Position numbers and translations under genes: made by a program
Shown here: one piece after another, positions 1 through 6,565 of the stretch
How the letters are laid out: each line of letters begins with the position of its first letter
Position numbering within the stretch: position 1 is the first letter of the stretch
Notes under the pieces: model-generated
Seen by the model: the letters and a program-made list of their open reading frames with translations, nothing else
Told to the model about the DNA's origin: nothing
The model's database searches: none
NCBI GenBank assembly: GCA_012798485.1
Contig: JAAZND010000024.1
Coordinates: 1 to 14,080 of the forward strand
DNA from: Candidatus Beckwithbacteria bacterium
Lineage (GTDB): Bacteria > Patescibacteriota > Microgenomatia > UBA1400 > UBA1449
Reading direction: 5' to 3'
Length of the DNA: 14,080 bases

Positions 1-4
1 GATT

Positions 5-370
5 TTATCTGTCATAAGCAGAAGGGCTACTTTCTTGATTTTCTTCAATATTGCCACTTAAAGTCGCAATATTGCTATTATTAAGATTAACAGTTTTTAC
101 TTCGTTTTGTCTACTGGTTTTTTCATTGGTATATTTTGGTACTTTATTAAGAATATCTTTATCTATAATGACTCTTTTTTTTAAATTATTAATAGAATTT
201 TCATTAAAATTCTGGTCAATTTTGGTATTATGATTTGTTCCATTTTGATAAGTTTTATCATTTGTAATTGAGATTTTATTCATTTCCACAAAAAACCAGG
301 TAGTAATAGTGATAACTGAAAGCAAGATTACAAAATACCAGAAATTAATTCTTCTTTTGAGATTTTCCAT
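5..370 (-). CDS. Small single-pass membrane protein in pil cluster (unknown)
   Basis: A 121-residue protein that I do not recognise by sequence. It starts with a short basic stretch (MENLKRR), followed by one hydrophobic helix at about residues 9-29, then about 90 polar residues rich in Asn, Lys, Thr and Ser with no cysteines, which look largely disordered and would lie outside the cytoplasmic membrane. It is the third gene of a leftward cluster: its ATG is 4 bases beyond the stop of the PilO-like gene, so it is surely co-transcribed. In type IV pilus operons this slot often holds PilP, but PilP is a lipoprotein with a beta-domain; no lipobox or such domain is visible here, so I do not assign that name. 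An alignment-complex accessory is the reasonable guess. The stop is TAA at 5-7, so the protein is complete. Confidence 0.7.
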   Translation of the reverse strand: MENLKRRINFWYFVILLSVITITTWFFVEMNKISITNDKTYQNGTNHNTKIDQNFNENSINNLKKRVIIDKDILNKVPKYTNEKTSRQNEVKTVNLNNSNIATLSGNIEENQESSPSAYDR

Positions 371-374
371 AAAT

Positions 375-959
375 TTAATTTAAATAATAGATTTTAAATT
401 TTAAAGATAATTTGAGTATATCTACCTTACTAGTTTCAAACTTGATACTATCAATATTAGAAATACGGATTAAAGTTTGTAGATCGTTAATAAATAATTT
501 TAAATTTTGATAATTTCCTTCTGCGCTAAGATTAACATCGATAGTTCCATTAAATTCATCCTTATTAATAATAGGGAATTTAGAAAAGGCAATAGAGGTA
601 AAAGTTAAGTTATTTTTGAGAATTAAATATCTGATTTGTTTTTCAAATTCAGGGAATTGTGAATCATTAGGAATAGCTTGTTCAGCTAATTTAGTGACTG
701 ATTGACCATCATATTCTTGATATTTTTCGAAAACTGATTTTAAATTTTTAGCTTTTTTCTCTAAACTTTGATTAAGTGTTTCAAACTCTTCCTGCTTAAT
801 TTGTAATTCCTTAATAGTGGCTGTTGTAGGTTTAATAGCTGTGGCAAAAAGGATAAGAATAAGAAAAATAGCCGCCAAAAAGGAAAAAGAAGCCTTGGCA
901 AAAGGGTTTTTTTTCCTTTTTTCATAATATTGTTTAAAATATGATCCTTTTTTTTCCAT
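375..959 (-). CDS. pilO: PilO-like type IV pilus inner-membrane assembly protein
   Basis: 194 residues with PilO architecture: a basic cytoplasmic tail (1-20), one membrane helix (about 23-43), a coiled coil (about 45-85, rich in Glu, Lys, Leu and Gln), then an extracytoplasmic alpha/beta domain with the alternating pattern of the ferredoxin-like fold (for example LTFTSIAFSKFP, then GTIDVNLSAEGNYQNLKLFINDL). In characterised systems PilO pairs with PilN through coiled coils and this domain to form the alignment complex linking the cytoplasmic motor platform (PilM, PilC) to the pilus. Its ATG lies 3 bases beyond the TAG stop of the upstream PilN-like gene, which supports the pairing. Identification rests on topology, neighbour and fold pattern, since PilO sequences are poorly conserved. 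A GspM-type protein of a secretion system is the main alternative. Confidence 0.75.
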   Translation of the reverse strand: MEKKGSYFKQYYEKRKKNPFAKASFSFLAAIFLILILFATAIKPTTATIKELQIKQEEFETLNQSLEKKAKNLKSVFEKYQEYDGQSVTKLAEQAIPNDSQFPEFEKQIRYLILKNNLTFTSIAFSKFPIINKDEFNGTIDVNLSAEGNYQNLKLFINDLQTLIRISNIDSIKFETSKVDILKLSLKFKIYYLN

Positions 960-962
960 AGA

Positions 963-1514
963 CTAGACAATTTGTAATTTAATTACAAAACTTATTTTAG
1001 GATTTAACACTCCCTCTGTTTTTAGATCATCAATAATAATTTGAGAGAAAATTTCCTGTTTTTTTAAGGCATTTAGAAAATTTGAGAAAATAACTTCATT
1101 TTGAGTGGTGCCTTCAATTTTAAGACTTTTTTTATTCATCTCAATATTTTTAAGCTGAGATTGTTTAGGCATACAGATTTCTAGAGCTCGGAAAACTTTA
1201 ATATAGACAATTTCATCTTTTGTTTTTTCTTCCACCAAATTAAGTTTAGATTGAAAATCGATAATATTTTTTTCATGCTGGCTATACTGATCAATTTCAT
1301 TGATATTATTTTGAATTTTTTCTGTCAACAGTTCGATTTGATGGTCAAGATAAAATCTATAAATAAAAGAAAAGATGACAAAGGAGAAGGTGAGGCAAAT
1401 AATAGACTTGCCTATGGTTGTAGCCCAATTTATGACCTTTCCGATTTTAGTATTATCGAGTTTTTTATTATTTAAAAAATTGATACTAGAATTTTTTTTA
1501 TCAGAATTAAACAT
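963..1514 (-). CDS. pilN: PilN-like type IV pilus assembly protein
   Basis: 183 residues. The N-terminal cytoplasmic segment contains INFL at 11-14, which resembles the INLLP motif that PilN uses to bind PilM. A membrane helix follows (about 33-53), then a coiled coil (about 58-100) and a C-terminal domain with the typical PilN run: ...LEICMPKQSQLKNIEMNKKSLKIEG followed by FSNFLNALKKQEIFSQI. It should act in the inner membrane with PilO as the scaffold of the pilus motor. No pilM precedes it; the next gene upstream is rpsT, 76 bases away, and that gap carries a good promoter. The stop is TAG. The start is the ATG at 1514, about 17 bases from the predicted transcription start, with no Shine-Dalgarno sequence. 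A GspL/PilN-type secretion protein cannot be fully excluded. Confidence 0.8.
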   Translation of the reverse strand: MFNSDKKNSSINFLNNKKLDNTKIGKVINWATTIGKSIICLTFSFVIFSFIYRFYLDHQIELLTEKIQNNINEIDQYSQHEKNIIDFQSKLNLVEEKTKDEIVYIKVFRALEICMPKQSQLKNIEMNKKSLKIEGTTQNEVIFSNFLNALKKQEIFSQIIIDDLKTEGVLNPKISFVIKLQIV

Positions 1515-1538
1515 AGGGCAGATTAAAACTCTAAACTC

Positions 1539-1568
1539 ATTATAGGGAAAACTGTCCTATGATGTAAA
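1539..1568 (-). promoter_or_regulatory. Promoter for the pilN-pilO cluster
   Basis: On the minus strand a -35 box TTTACA (1563-1568) and a perfect -10 box TATAAT (1539-1544) are 18 bases apart. The predicted start of transcription is near 1532, giving a leader of about 17 bases before the pilN ATG. The pil genes therefore need not depend on read-through from rpsT. A short imperfect inverted repeat (atagg...cctat, 1542-1560) lies between the two boxes. Confidence 0.65.
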
Positions 1569-1590
1569 GAAGAAATTTAAATTGAGGTAA

Positions 1591-1836
1591 TTATTTGGCT
1601 AGCTTATTAGCTGCTTTAGTAAGCCTGCTTTTTAATCTAGAAATTCTATTTTTAGGTAAAAGATTTTTTTTACCGGCTTTATCAAGAGCTGAAAATGCTT
1701 TAGATATATTTTCAGTATTTAATTCTTTTCTCGCTTTTTTGAGTAATGTTTTTGCTTTAGTCTTGATTGGTTTGTTGACGGCAGCTTTTCTTATGCTTTG
1801 TCTGAGAGCTTTTTTGGCACTTTTAGTGATAGGCAC
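1591..1836 (-). CDS. rpsT: Small ribosomal subunit protein bS20
   Basis: 81 residues, very rich in Lys and Ala, with the S20 pattern: MPITKSAKKALRQSIRKAA at the N-terminus (family consensus MPNIKSAIKRVRQSEKR), a central helix with NTENISKAFSALDKAGKKNLLPKNRISRLKSRL, and a Lys/Ala-rich end. The second half matches the canonical stretch KGvIhkNkAaRkKSRL. S20 is a three-helix bundle that binds the 5' domain of 16S rRNA early in small-subunit assembly. Length is close to the usual 85-90. The start codon is GTG; in this reading frame it gives the conserved Met-Pro-Ile/Asn start, and rpsT is known to use weak start codons in other bacteria (UUG in E. coli). It reads away from murJ and toward the pil cluster. 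Confidence 0.92.
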   Translation of the reverse strand: MPITKSAKKALRQSIRKAAVNKPIKTKAKTLLKKARKELNTENISKAFSALDKAGKKNLLPKNRISRLKSRLTKAANKLAK

Positions 1837-1848
1837 TGTTTATTATTT

Positions 1849-1877
1849 TTAATATTCTTACTTTAGTCTTATGTAAA
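1849..1877 (-). promoter_or_regulatory. Putative rpsT promoter
   Basis: Minus strand: -35 TTTACA (1872-1877), 17-base spacer, -10 TATTAA (1849-1854). The -35 hexamer is the same as that of the pilN promoter. Transcription would start around 1842, leaving a leader of only about 6 bases before the GTG at 1836. No Shine-Dalgarno sequence could fit. Confidence 0.5.
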
Positions 1878-1990
1878 GATAAAGCTATAAAATATTAGAA
1901 AACCTCAAAATTAGTTAATATTTAAATTATTTTAATTTAACTGTGTGATTTTATCAATTTATCTCTAGTAATACAAGAGCTAAGTTGTTA

Positions 1991-1999
1991 TGATATAAA
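1991..1999 (+). promoter_or_regulatory. Putative extended -10 promoter of murJ
   Basis: TGaTATAAA, a TGn-extended -10 element, lies 31 bases before the murJ ATG. Transcription would start near 2006 with a leader of about 25 bases. The -35 position (1971-1976, ATACAA) is a poor match, as is common with extended -10 promoters. The 194-base gap shared with rpsT (1837-2030) otherwise holds only AT-rich sequence. Confidence 0.45.
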
Positions 2000-2030
2000 A
2001 ATCAGTAATTAAGTTTATCTGTAATAACCT

Positions 2031-3407
2031 ATGATCAAAAAGTGGCTTTTCAACGGAACCAATTTTTTCACTCAGAAACAAAATAGTATTATTTCTGCAG
2101 CAGTGGTTCTTATGTTTACGGTTCTTGCTTCCCGCATTTTGGGTTTAGTCAGAGATAGACTTTTAAGTTCAACTTTTTTTGGCGGACAAGAATGGCAACT
2201 AGATGTTTATTTTGCGGCTTTTAGAATTCCCGATATGATTTTTCAACTTTTAGTTATGGGAGCTTTATCTGCTGCTTTTATTCCCGTTTTTAGCTCTTCT
2301 TTGAAACATAAAATTGAAGAAGCGTGGGAAATAACCAATGGTTGTATCAATTTAGCATCTCTAGTTTTTATAATTTTTTCTGTTGTAGTTTATATTTTTG
2401 CAAAACCTTTATCCAATTTAATTGCTCCAGAGTTTAATGAACAAAAAATTGTTTTGATGGTTAGCCTTACACGCATCATGCTGCTTTCTCAGTTTTTCTT
2501 TATTATTTCCAATTTTTTTACTGGCATTCTGCAGTCAAATCAGCGTTTTTTGTTACCTGCAATTGCCCCGGTTTTGTATAATATCGGGATTATTTTTGGT
2601 ATTATTTTCCTTGCGCCAGTTTATGGTATTTATGGCCCTGTTTATGGAGTAGTCATTGGTGCATTTTTACATCTTATTGTCCAATATCCTTTAGTAAAAA
2701 AATTGGGCTATCATTATAAATTTGTCTTAGGTATCAATCTTAAGGGTGTCAGAAAAATCATTAAATTAATGCTTCCTCGTACTTTAGGACTAGGAGTCAA
2801 TCAGATTGAATATACTTTTGCTGTTTTTCTAGCCACAGGAATGGCAGCTGGCTCTCTTTCAATATTTTATTTTTCGCAACATTTACAGGCTTTGCCGGTT
2901 GGATTGTTTGGGTTGACTTTTGGTCAAGCAGCTTTACCGATGCTTTCTCAAGAAGGAGAAAATGCAGAGAAAAGTGAAAAGTTTAAAAATCTTTTTTCAG
3001 CCTCTTTAAAACAAATATTCTACTTTGCCTTACCTGCTAGTGTTTTGCTTCTAGTTTTGAGAGTGCCTTTAGTGCGTATTGTTTTTGGAGCTAAGGAATT
3101 TCCCTGGGAAGCGACTTTATTAACCGCTAAAGTGGTAGCTGCTTTTTCTTTATCTGTTGTTGCTCAAGCCGCTATTCAGCTGTTAGTGAGAGCTTTTTAT
3201 GCTATCCAGGATACTAAAACCCCTCTTTTTATTGCTTCTTTATCAGTTATCATTAATGTCTTTTTTAGTTGGTTTTTAGTGACTCAGATTAATTTAGGAG
3301 TGGTAGGTTTAGGGCTTGCTATTTCTCTTGCCAGTTTAGTGCAGTTTTTAGTTTTATTTTTTGTTTTGCATCAAAAAGTTCAATGTTTTAATCTGTTTTC
3401 TTTATAA
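2031..3407 (+). CDS. murJ: Lipid II flippase MurJ, cut short by in-frame stop
   Basis: 458 residues of the MOP-superfamily flippase that moves lipid-linked peptidoglycan precursor across the cytoplasmic membrane. MurJ hallmarks are clear: ASRILGLVRDRLLSSTFFG at 33-51 and AFRIPDMIFQLLVMGALSAAFIPVF at 63-87, where R41 and R65 lie in the conserved arginine-bearing segments of the substrate cavity. Many hydrophobic helices follow, up to about residue 450. Family members usually have 14 helices and 500 or more residues. Here the frame ends at TAA (3405-3407) just where the final two helices should begin, and the missing part continues in the same frame directly after the stop (see 3408-3716). The product would lack helices 13-14, which line the groove thought to hold the lipid tail. 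Sequencing error, recent nonsense mutation, read-through and genuine two-chain MurJ are all open. Confidence 0.9.
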   Translation: MIKKWLFNGTNFFTQKQNSIISAAVVLMFTVLASRILGLVRDRLLSSTFFGGQEWQLDVYFAAFRIPDMIFQLLVMGALSAAFIPVFSSSLKHKIEEAWEITNGCINLASLVFIIFSVVVYIFAKPLSNLIAPEFNEQKIVLMVSLTRIMLLSQFFFIISNFFTGILQSNQRFLLPAIAPVLYNIGIIFGIIFLAPVYGIYGPVYGVVIGAFLHLIVQYPLVKKLGYHYKFVLGINLKGVRKIIKLMLPRTLGLGVNQIEYTFAVFLATGMAAGSLSIFYFSQHLQALPVGLFGLTFGQAALPMLSQEGENAEKSEKFKNLFSASLKQIFYFALPASVLLLVLRVPLVRIVFGAKEFPWEATLLTAKVVAAFSLSVVAQAAIQLLVRAFYAIQDTKTPLFIASLSVIINVFFSWFLVTQINLGVVGLGLAISLASLVQFLVLFFVLHQKVQCFNLFSL

Positions 3408-3413
3408 ATTTCT

Positions 3414-3716
3414 TTGACAAAGATGATAATGGCAACTATTCTAACTGGGATTTCTTTATGGTTTCCAATGAGATTTTTGGATAAATTTATTCTTGATACT
3501 ACTAAGACTCTTGATTTAATTATTCTAACTTTGGTGGCAGGAAGCTGTGGTTTTGTGGTTTATTTACTTTTTTCTAAAATTTTTCAAATAGAAGAATTGG
3601 ATCAGTTTTTGGCAATTTTTAAGAAATTTGGCTCTTGGAAAACTATTTTATCTCAATCAGAAGAAGTGATTCCTGAGTCTGGCTCTTCGGTGGCTTCTAG
3701 TCCAGTAGAAGATTAA
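3414..3716 (+). pseudogene. murJ: C-terminal part of MurJ (last two membrane helices), detached
   Basis: This is the continuation of murJ in the same reading frame after a single TAA codon. After the stop the frame reads ISLTKMIMATILTGISLW, followed by a second hydrophobic helix (LDLIILTLVAGSCGFVVYLLF) and a polar tail; the run DTTKTLDLIILTLVAG...VVYLLFSKIFQIEEL is the expected MurJ C-terminal pattern, so the two parts together make one 560-residue protein. As a separate gene it could start at TTG 3414, ATG 3423 or ATG 3429, none with a Shine-Dalgarno sequence, and it would be a 95-100 residue two-helix protein. Coding quality is intact after the stop, with no frameshift or further stops over 102 codons, which argues for a recent or artefactual nonsense codon, or for a functional split or read-through. 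Confidence 0.75.
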
Positions 3717-3773
3717 AAGAATGCTACAGTTTATTTAAATCAGATTTTTGTAGAGTCTAATAATCTATTTTCT

Positions 3774-3782
3774 TGATATAAT
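3774..3782 (+). promoter_or_regulatory. Extended -10 promoter giving leaderless lepA mRNA
   Basis: TGaTATAAT, a perfect extended -10 consensus, ends at 3782 and the ATG of lepA is at 3789 with exactly six bases between. Sigma-70 enzyme starts about 7 bases after the -10 box, so the mRNA should begin at or next to the A of the start codon. There is no convincing -35 box, which extended -10 promoters do not require. Confidence 0.6.
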
Positions 3783-3788
3783 CACCCT

Positions 3789-5570
3789 ATGAAAAATATT
3801 CGTAATTTTTGTATTATCGCCCATATCGATCATGGCAAATCAACTCTTGCTGATCGTTTTTTGGAGTTTACGCATTTGGTTGCCGATAGAGATATGCAGG
3901 AGCAGTTTCTGGATTCTAATCCTATTTCTCGTGAAAGAGGCATTACCATAAAATTGGCACCTGTCAGAATGAAATATAAATATCAAGAAGAGGATTATTT
4001 TCTCAATCTGATTGATACTCCAGGACATGTAGATTTTTCTTATGAAGTTTCAAGGGCCTTAGCTGCTTGTGAAGGAGCAATTTTGTTGGTTGATGCGACC
4101 GTTGGTATTCAGGCTCAGACTCTTACAGTTTATCGTCAGGCTAAAGCGCAAAATTTAAAAATTATTCCAGTTCTAAATAAGATTGATAATCCGGATGCCA
4201 GAGTTGAAGATGTGACTTTGGATCTATGTGAATCTTTTGGTTTTGAACCAAATGAAGTTTTAGCTATTTCTGCCAAAACTGGTTTAGGAGTTGGTAAAGT
4301 TTTGGAGGCGGTTATTGAGAGACTCCCAGCTCCCAACACAGAAAATGTTGATGATGAATTAAAAGCTCTAGTTTTTGATTCTCATTTTGACCAGCATGTG
4401 GGAGTAGTTGCCGATGTTAGACTTTTTTCTGGGGCAATAAGAGAAAATGATCGCTGTCGACTTATTGCCGGAGGGAGAAACTTTCAAACCTTACAAGTTG
4501 GCGTTTATGCTCCCAAAGAAACTTCGACTCAAATTCTTTCAAGTGGAGAAGTAGGTTATATCCATACTGGTCTGAAATCTTTGCAGGAAGTGAAAGTGGG
4601 AGATACCATTACTCTTTTTTCGCAAAAAGAAACCAAAGCTTTATCAGGATATAAAGAACCTAAGCCAATGGTTTTTTTGGGACTTTATCCTGTCGATAAC
4701 AATGATTATCCAGATTTGTCTGAAGCTTTGGAAAAATTACATCTTAATGATTCTTCATTTTCTTATTCTCCAGAATTTAGTGCAAGCCTTGGGAAGGGTT
4801 TCCGTATAGGCTTTGCCGGCCTATTACATGCAGAAATTGTCAAAGAAAGATTGGAACGAGAATTCGATTTAGCTTTAATTGTTTCTGTGCCTCAGGTTTT
4901 ATTTCAATATGAATTAAATGGCGAAATTCAAGATGTTCATACGGCTCGAGAATTACCAGATCAAGTCAATAAAGTTTTTGAACCATGGTTGAATGTCGTG
5001 GTTTTTAGTCCCAAAGATTACCTTGGAAGCGTGATGGATTTGTTTGAAAAAAGGCGCGGACTTTATAAAAATATGCAATATTTATCTGATGGTGTCCAGC
5101 TTTTTTACGATTTACCTATGGCAGAACTGGTCACCGATTTTTTTGACCGTTTGAAATCCATTACTTCTGGGTACGCTTCTTTGGATTATGAATTTTCTGA
5201 CATGAGAGAAGTGGATGCTGTTAGGCTTGATATTCTTATTCATGGAGAAAGAGTGGATGCTCTTTCTCAAATTGTGGTTAAAACTGAAGCTTATAATATT
5301 GGAAAAAGAGTAGTCAAAAAACTTAAAGAAGCCATTCCTAGACAAATGTTTGAAGTGGCTGTCCAAGCTGCAGTGGGTGGGCAAATTGTAGCGCGTGAAA
5401 CTATCAAAGCTTTTCGTAAAGATGTGACAGCTAAACTTTATGGTGGTGATGTGACAAGAAGGCTTAAGCTTTTGGAAAAACAGAAAAAAGGCAAGAAAAG
5501 GATGAAGCAATTTGGTAAAGTATCTATTCCCCAGGAAGCTTTTATGGCGGTAGTGAAAAGAGAGGAGTAA
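3789..5570 (+). CDS. lepA: Elongation factor 4 (LepA), ribosome GTPase
   Basis: 593 residues, full length for the family (about 600). GTPase domain: P-loop AHIDHGKS at 11-18, switch I RERGITI at 48-54, DTPGHVD at 76-82 and NKID at 130-133. Domain 2 (beta barrel) follows, then the EF-G-like domains, and finally the domain unique to LepA with RKDVTAKLYGGDVTRRLKLLEKQKKGKKRMK near the end, closing in SIPQEAFMAVVKREE. LepA is a peripheral translation factor acting on the ribosome under stress or during initiation/biogenesis. The LepA-specific C-terminus excludes EF-G and BipA. The ATG is fixed by the conserved MKNIRNFCIIAHIDHGKS start and by the -10 box seven bases upstream. Stop TAA. Confidence 0.97.
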   Translation: MKNIRNFCIIAHIDHGKSTLADRFLEFTHLVADRDMQEQFLDSNPISRERGITIKLAPVRMKYKYQEEDYFLNLIDTPGHVDFSYEVSRALAACEGAILLVDATVGIQAQTLTVYRQAKAQNLKIIPVLNKIDNPDARVEDVTLDLCESFGFEPNEVLAISAKTGLGVGKVLEAVIERLPAPNTENVDDELKALVFDSHFDQHVGVVADVRLFSGAIRENDRCRLIAGGRNFQTLQVGVYAPKETSTQILSSGEVGYIHTGLKSLQEVKVGDTITLFSQKETKALSGYKEPKPMVFLGLYPVDNNDYPDLSEALEKLHLNDSSFSYSPEFSASLGKGFRIGFAGLLHAEIVKERLEREFDLALIVSVPQVLFQYELNGEIQDVHTARELPDQVNKVFEPWLNVVVFSPKDYLGSVMDLFEKRRGLYKNMQYLSDGVQLFYDLPMAELVTDFFDRLKSITSGYASLDYEFSDMREVDAVRLDILIHGERVDALSQIVVKTEAYNIGKRVVKKLKEAIPRQMFEVAVQAAVGGQIVARETIKAFRKDVTAKLYGGDVTRRLKLLEKQKKGKKRMKQFGKVSIPQEAFMAVVKREE

Positions 5571-5580
5571 AATATATAAT
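5553..5580 (+). promoter_or_regulatory. Promoter giving leaderless mRNA for the hydrolase gene
   Basis: A perfect TATAAT (5575-5580) ends exactly six bases before the ATG at 5587, the same spacing as at lepA. GTGAAA at 5553-5558 is a 4/6 match to the -35 consensus with a 16-base spacer and lies inside the end of lepA. The aggag at 5563-5567, near the lepA stop, is too far from the ATG (19 bases) to serve as a ribosome binding site and would not be in the transcript. Confidence 0.55.
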
Positions 5581-5586
5581 TTCGTT

Positions 5587-6435
5587 ATGGATAAAATTAC
5601 TCTTACAACTATTATTGAAAATACCTGTTTAAGATATAGTTTAGTAGCTCAGCATGGGCAGTCCTTACTTTTAAATTATTTCGGTAAGCAATATTTATTT
5701 GATCTTGGAGAAGTTTATTCAGGACTTGCCCATAATTTAGAGAAGATGTCGATTAATTTAGAAGAAATAAAAGGCATTATTATTTCTCATAAGCATTTTG
5801 ATCATTGTGGATCTTTATCTTTATTATTCCCCCAATTAAAAAAACAGACTTTGTATTTACCATCTGACTTTTTTCAAGTCGAAGAAAAAATGATAGACAA
5901 AATGAAAGAGAAATATCGTTTTTTCAAAAGTTTAGTAAACGGCAAACATCTTTTAACTTTATCTGCTAAAGATTTAGCAAAAATCAAAAACTATCAACAT
6001 AAAGTAGTTTTGGATAAATCTGTGGAAATAGAAAAAAATTTATTTATCATTGGTCCTTTTGGTGATCAGCTTAAAGAACAGGCGTTATTGCTTAACTTAC
6101 TCAAAAAAGGTTTAGTGATAATTACTGGCTGCTGTCATCCTGGACTGGAAGTATTTATTGAAGAAGTCAGAAAAATTACCAAAACTCAAAAAATTCATGG
6201 AATTATTGGTGGCTTTCATTATAAAGATTTTTCTTTACAAGAATTGAAAAAAGCGGCTGACTATTTGCAAAGTCTTGATTTAGATTTTTTAATTCCCAGC
6301 CATTGTACAGGCAATGAAGCCATTCAATTTCTTAAAAAAAGTCTTAAAAATAAAGTTTTAGTTTCAGGAACTGGCTCTTTGGGAGTTGGTAATAGTATAG
6401 ATCTTTATCCTGAGTTTAAAACTTATTTTATATAG
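5587..6435 (+). CDS. Metallo-beta-lactamase-fold hydrolase, COG1237 type
   Basis: 282 residues. The metal-binding motif SHKHFDHCG (67-75: H68, H70, D72, H73) is the H-x-H-x-D-H signature of the superfamily. Later ligands fit the COG1237 pattern: GCCHPGL with H184, IGGFHY with H211, and SHCTG with H239. This branch includes archaeal enzymes of the methanopterin pathway (dihydropterin ribosylaminobenzene-phosphate synthase type) and many uncharacterised bacterial proteins; the substrate here cannot be read from sequence and I do not infer pterin synthesis. It should be a soluble cytoplasmic enzyme, since no signal peptide or membrane helix is seen. It begins 16 bases after lepA with its own -10 box and ends in TAG. 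Not a beta-lactamase in the antibiotic sense. Confidence 0.85.
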   Translation: MDKITLTTIIENTCLRYSLVAQHGQSLLLNYFGKQYLFDLGEVYSGLAHNLEKMSINLEEIKGIIISHKHFDHCGSLSLLFPQLKKQTLYLPSDFFQVEEKMIDKMKEKYRFFKSLVNGKHLLTLSAKDLAKIKNYQHKVVLDKSVEIEKNLFIIGPFGDQLKEQALLLNLLKKGLVIITGCCHPGLEVFIEEVRKITKTQKIHGIIGGFHYKDFSLQELKKAADYLQSLDLDFLIPSHCTGNEAIQFLKKSLKNKVLVSGTGSLGVGNSIDLYPEFKTYFI

Positions 6436-6451
6436 TTTTTCAAACTTCTTC

Positions 6452-6480
6452 TTGACAACTGATAGCAGTCTATTTATACT
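6452..6480 (+). promoter_or_regulatory. Sigma-70 promoter of the hrcA-grpE-dnaK group
   Basis: TTGACA (6452-6457, perfect), a 17-base spacer and TATACT (6475-6480, 5 of 6) form the best -35/-10 pair in the window. Transcription should start near 6487, giving a leader of about 79 bases before the hrcA GTG. The spacer and -10 are overlapped by the CIRCE-like operator. Confidence 0.8.
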
Positions 6481-6488
6481 AGTGCTAA
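6462..6488 (+). promoter_or_regulatory. CIRCE-like operator (HrcA binding site)
   Basis: ATAGCAGTC-N9-TAGTGCTAA compared with the CIRCE consensus TTAGCACTC-N9-GAGTGCTAA: left arm 7 of 9, right arm 8 of 9, and the spacer exactly 9. It covers the -10 box of the promoter of hrcA itself, the classical position for HrcA autoregulation of a heat-shock operon. Since the hrcA gene follows directly, the assignment is strong despite the degenerate left arm. Confidence 0.82.
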
Positions 6489-6499
6489 TTATATTCTGT

Positions 6500-6550
6500 A
6501 TTCTAAATTCAAATCCTTAAGAAAAAATTTTTAAATTTTTAATTTAGAAT
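6500..6550 (+). repeat. AT-only inverted repeat in the hrcA 5' leader
   Basis: A perfect 10-base inverted repeat ATTCTAAATT (6500-6509) / AATTTAGAAT (6541-6550) encloses a 31-base A/T-rich loop that contains its own aaaaattttt-type palindromes. It ends 15 bases before the GTG start. In RNA it would form a weak, heat-labile stem in the leader. Such sequences also arise by chance in AT-rich spacers. Confidence 0.35.
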
Positions 6551-6565
6551 TTTGAATTAAAATTT

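Noticed and set aside
1595..1852. 85-residue hydrophobic ORF opposite rpsT
   Set aside because: It is the complement of the Lys/Ala-rich S20 gene, whose antisense reads as Leu/Phe/Ala; S20 is unmistakable.
5112..5510. 132-residue ORF on the minus strand
   Set aside because: It lies wholly antisense to the conserved C-terminal half of lepA, has no family resemblance and a composition typical of an antisense shadow.
5587..6435. Antibiotic-resistance beta-lactamase or RNase Z/J
   Set aside because: It shares the H-x-H-x-D-H motif, but the GCCHPGL and SHCTG motifs place it with COG1237-type hydrolases; there is no signal peptide as in beta-lactamases and no RNase-specific region.
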